From NCBI RefSeq assembly GCF_028553745.1, contig NZ_CP067132.1, forward strand, positions 124,001-188,000: a DNA stretch of 64,000 nt. The letters run 5' to 3'. The number at the start of each line of letters is the position of its first letter. The first letter of the stretch is position 1. The DNA is from Paracoccus seriniphilus (GTDB lineage Bacteria > Pseudomonadota > Alphaproteobacteria > Rhodobacterales > Rhodobacteraceae). The position numbers and the translations under genes are program-made. The notes beneath the pieces were generated by a model, which was not told where the DNA came from, ran no database searches, and worked only from the letters and a program-made list of their open reading frames with translations. Positions 63,929 to 64,000 of the stretch are shown piece by piece.

Positions 63929-64000
63929 GCACCGCGCGCCCATGCGCCCATGTCGCATTGGGCGCGCAACGCTATCAGGTGCAGCATCTTGCGGTGGGCG
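63925..64000 (+). CDS. Start of a further operon gene, cut by the window end
   Basis: The ATG overlaps the amidase stop as ATGA, and the first 25 codons (MSTARPCAHVALGAQRYQVQ and on) are open to the window end. The fragment is too short to assign to a family. Overlap and codon use support it being a real gene of the TRAP-amidase operon. Confidence 0.55.
   Translation, partial: MSTARPCAHVALGAQRYQVQHLAVG

Overview
The window looks like chromosome of a GC-rich alphaproteobacterium, most likely a Paracoccus-type member of the Rhodobacteraceae. This rests on composition and protein similarity only: TRAP and oligopeptide ABC transporters dominate, codon use is GC-rich, long antisense open frames are abundant, and UxuB/UxaC, YkoF-ThiXYZ, HutI/HutU and DUF4286-TRAP sets occur together. 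I see no rRNA, insertion sequence, integrase, phage module or CRISPR array.

Layout. 1-8972: hexuronide locus. A beta-glucuronidase-like GH2 (cut by the window start) and a TRAP binding protein run leftward. DctQ, DctM, a GH31 glycosidase, fructuronate reductase and glucuronate isomerase run rightward. A 28-bp perfect palindrome lies in the divergent promoter. 9018-10688: quinone oxidoreductase and TetR, divergent over a duplicated operator. 10816-11874: sulfotransferase-like protein. 11912-15103: TPP riboswitch and YkoF-ThiXYZ thiamine/precursor uptake. 15370-22984: oligopeptide ABC transporter with a cytoplasmic M14 peptidase and GntR regulator. 23107-27186: housekeeping genes proA, two tRNA-Asp, anmK and tyrS. 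27541-29797: LysR with DoxX and a ring-cleavage-type VOC protein. 29850-37796: histidine utilisation. IclR-HutG-Dabb-transporter-ammonia lyase run leftward and HutI-HutU rightward; the last two leftward genes are broken by frameshifts, and the lyase also lacks its catalytic MIO region. 37870-48907: an alpha/beta hydrolase, then a D-peptide/isopeptide scavenging set (IaaA, DppA, GsiABCD-like transporter, RpiR, DmpA, D-amino acid transaminase). 49035-49997: LysR. 50069-57988: an unusual accessory cassette. 58082-64000: LysR-controlled DUF4286-TRAP-amidase operon, running off the window.

Most of the window is regulated catabolic units: a local regulator, a solute-binding transporter, and the enzymes that consume what is imported. 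Inverted repeats sit in most of the regulator-proximal gaps, and three solute-binding protein genes are followed by strong hairpins before their permease genes.

The least explained part is 50069-57988. A good promoter leads into a 36-codon secreted-peptide-like gene. A polytopic membrane protein of unknown family and a periplasmic family-3 binding protein follow. Then come two very large proteins without signal peptides: SGNH hydrolase + zinc amidase + M15 peptidase, and trypsin-like protease + degenerate EEP-like + lytic-transglycosylase-like. I know of no named system with this composition and regard it as the best candidate for something undescribed.
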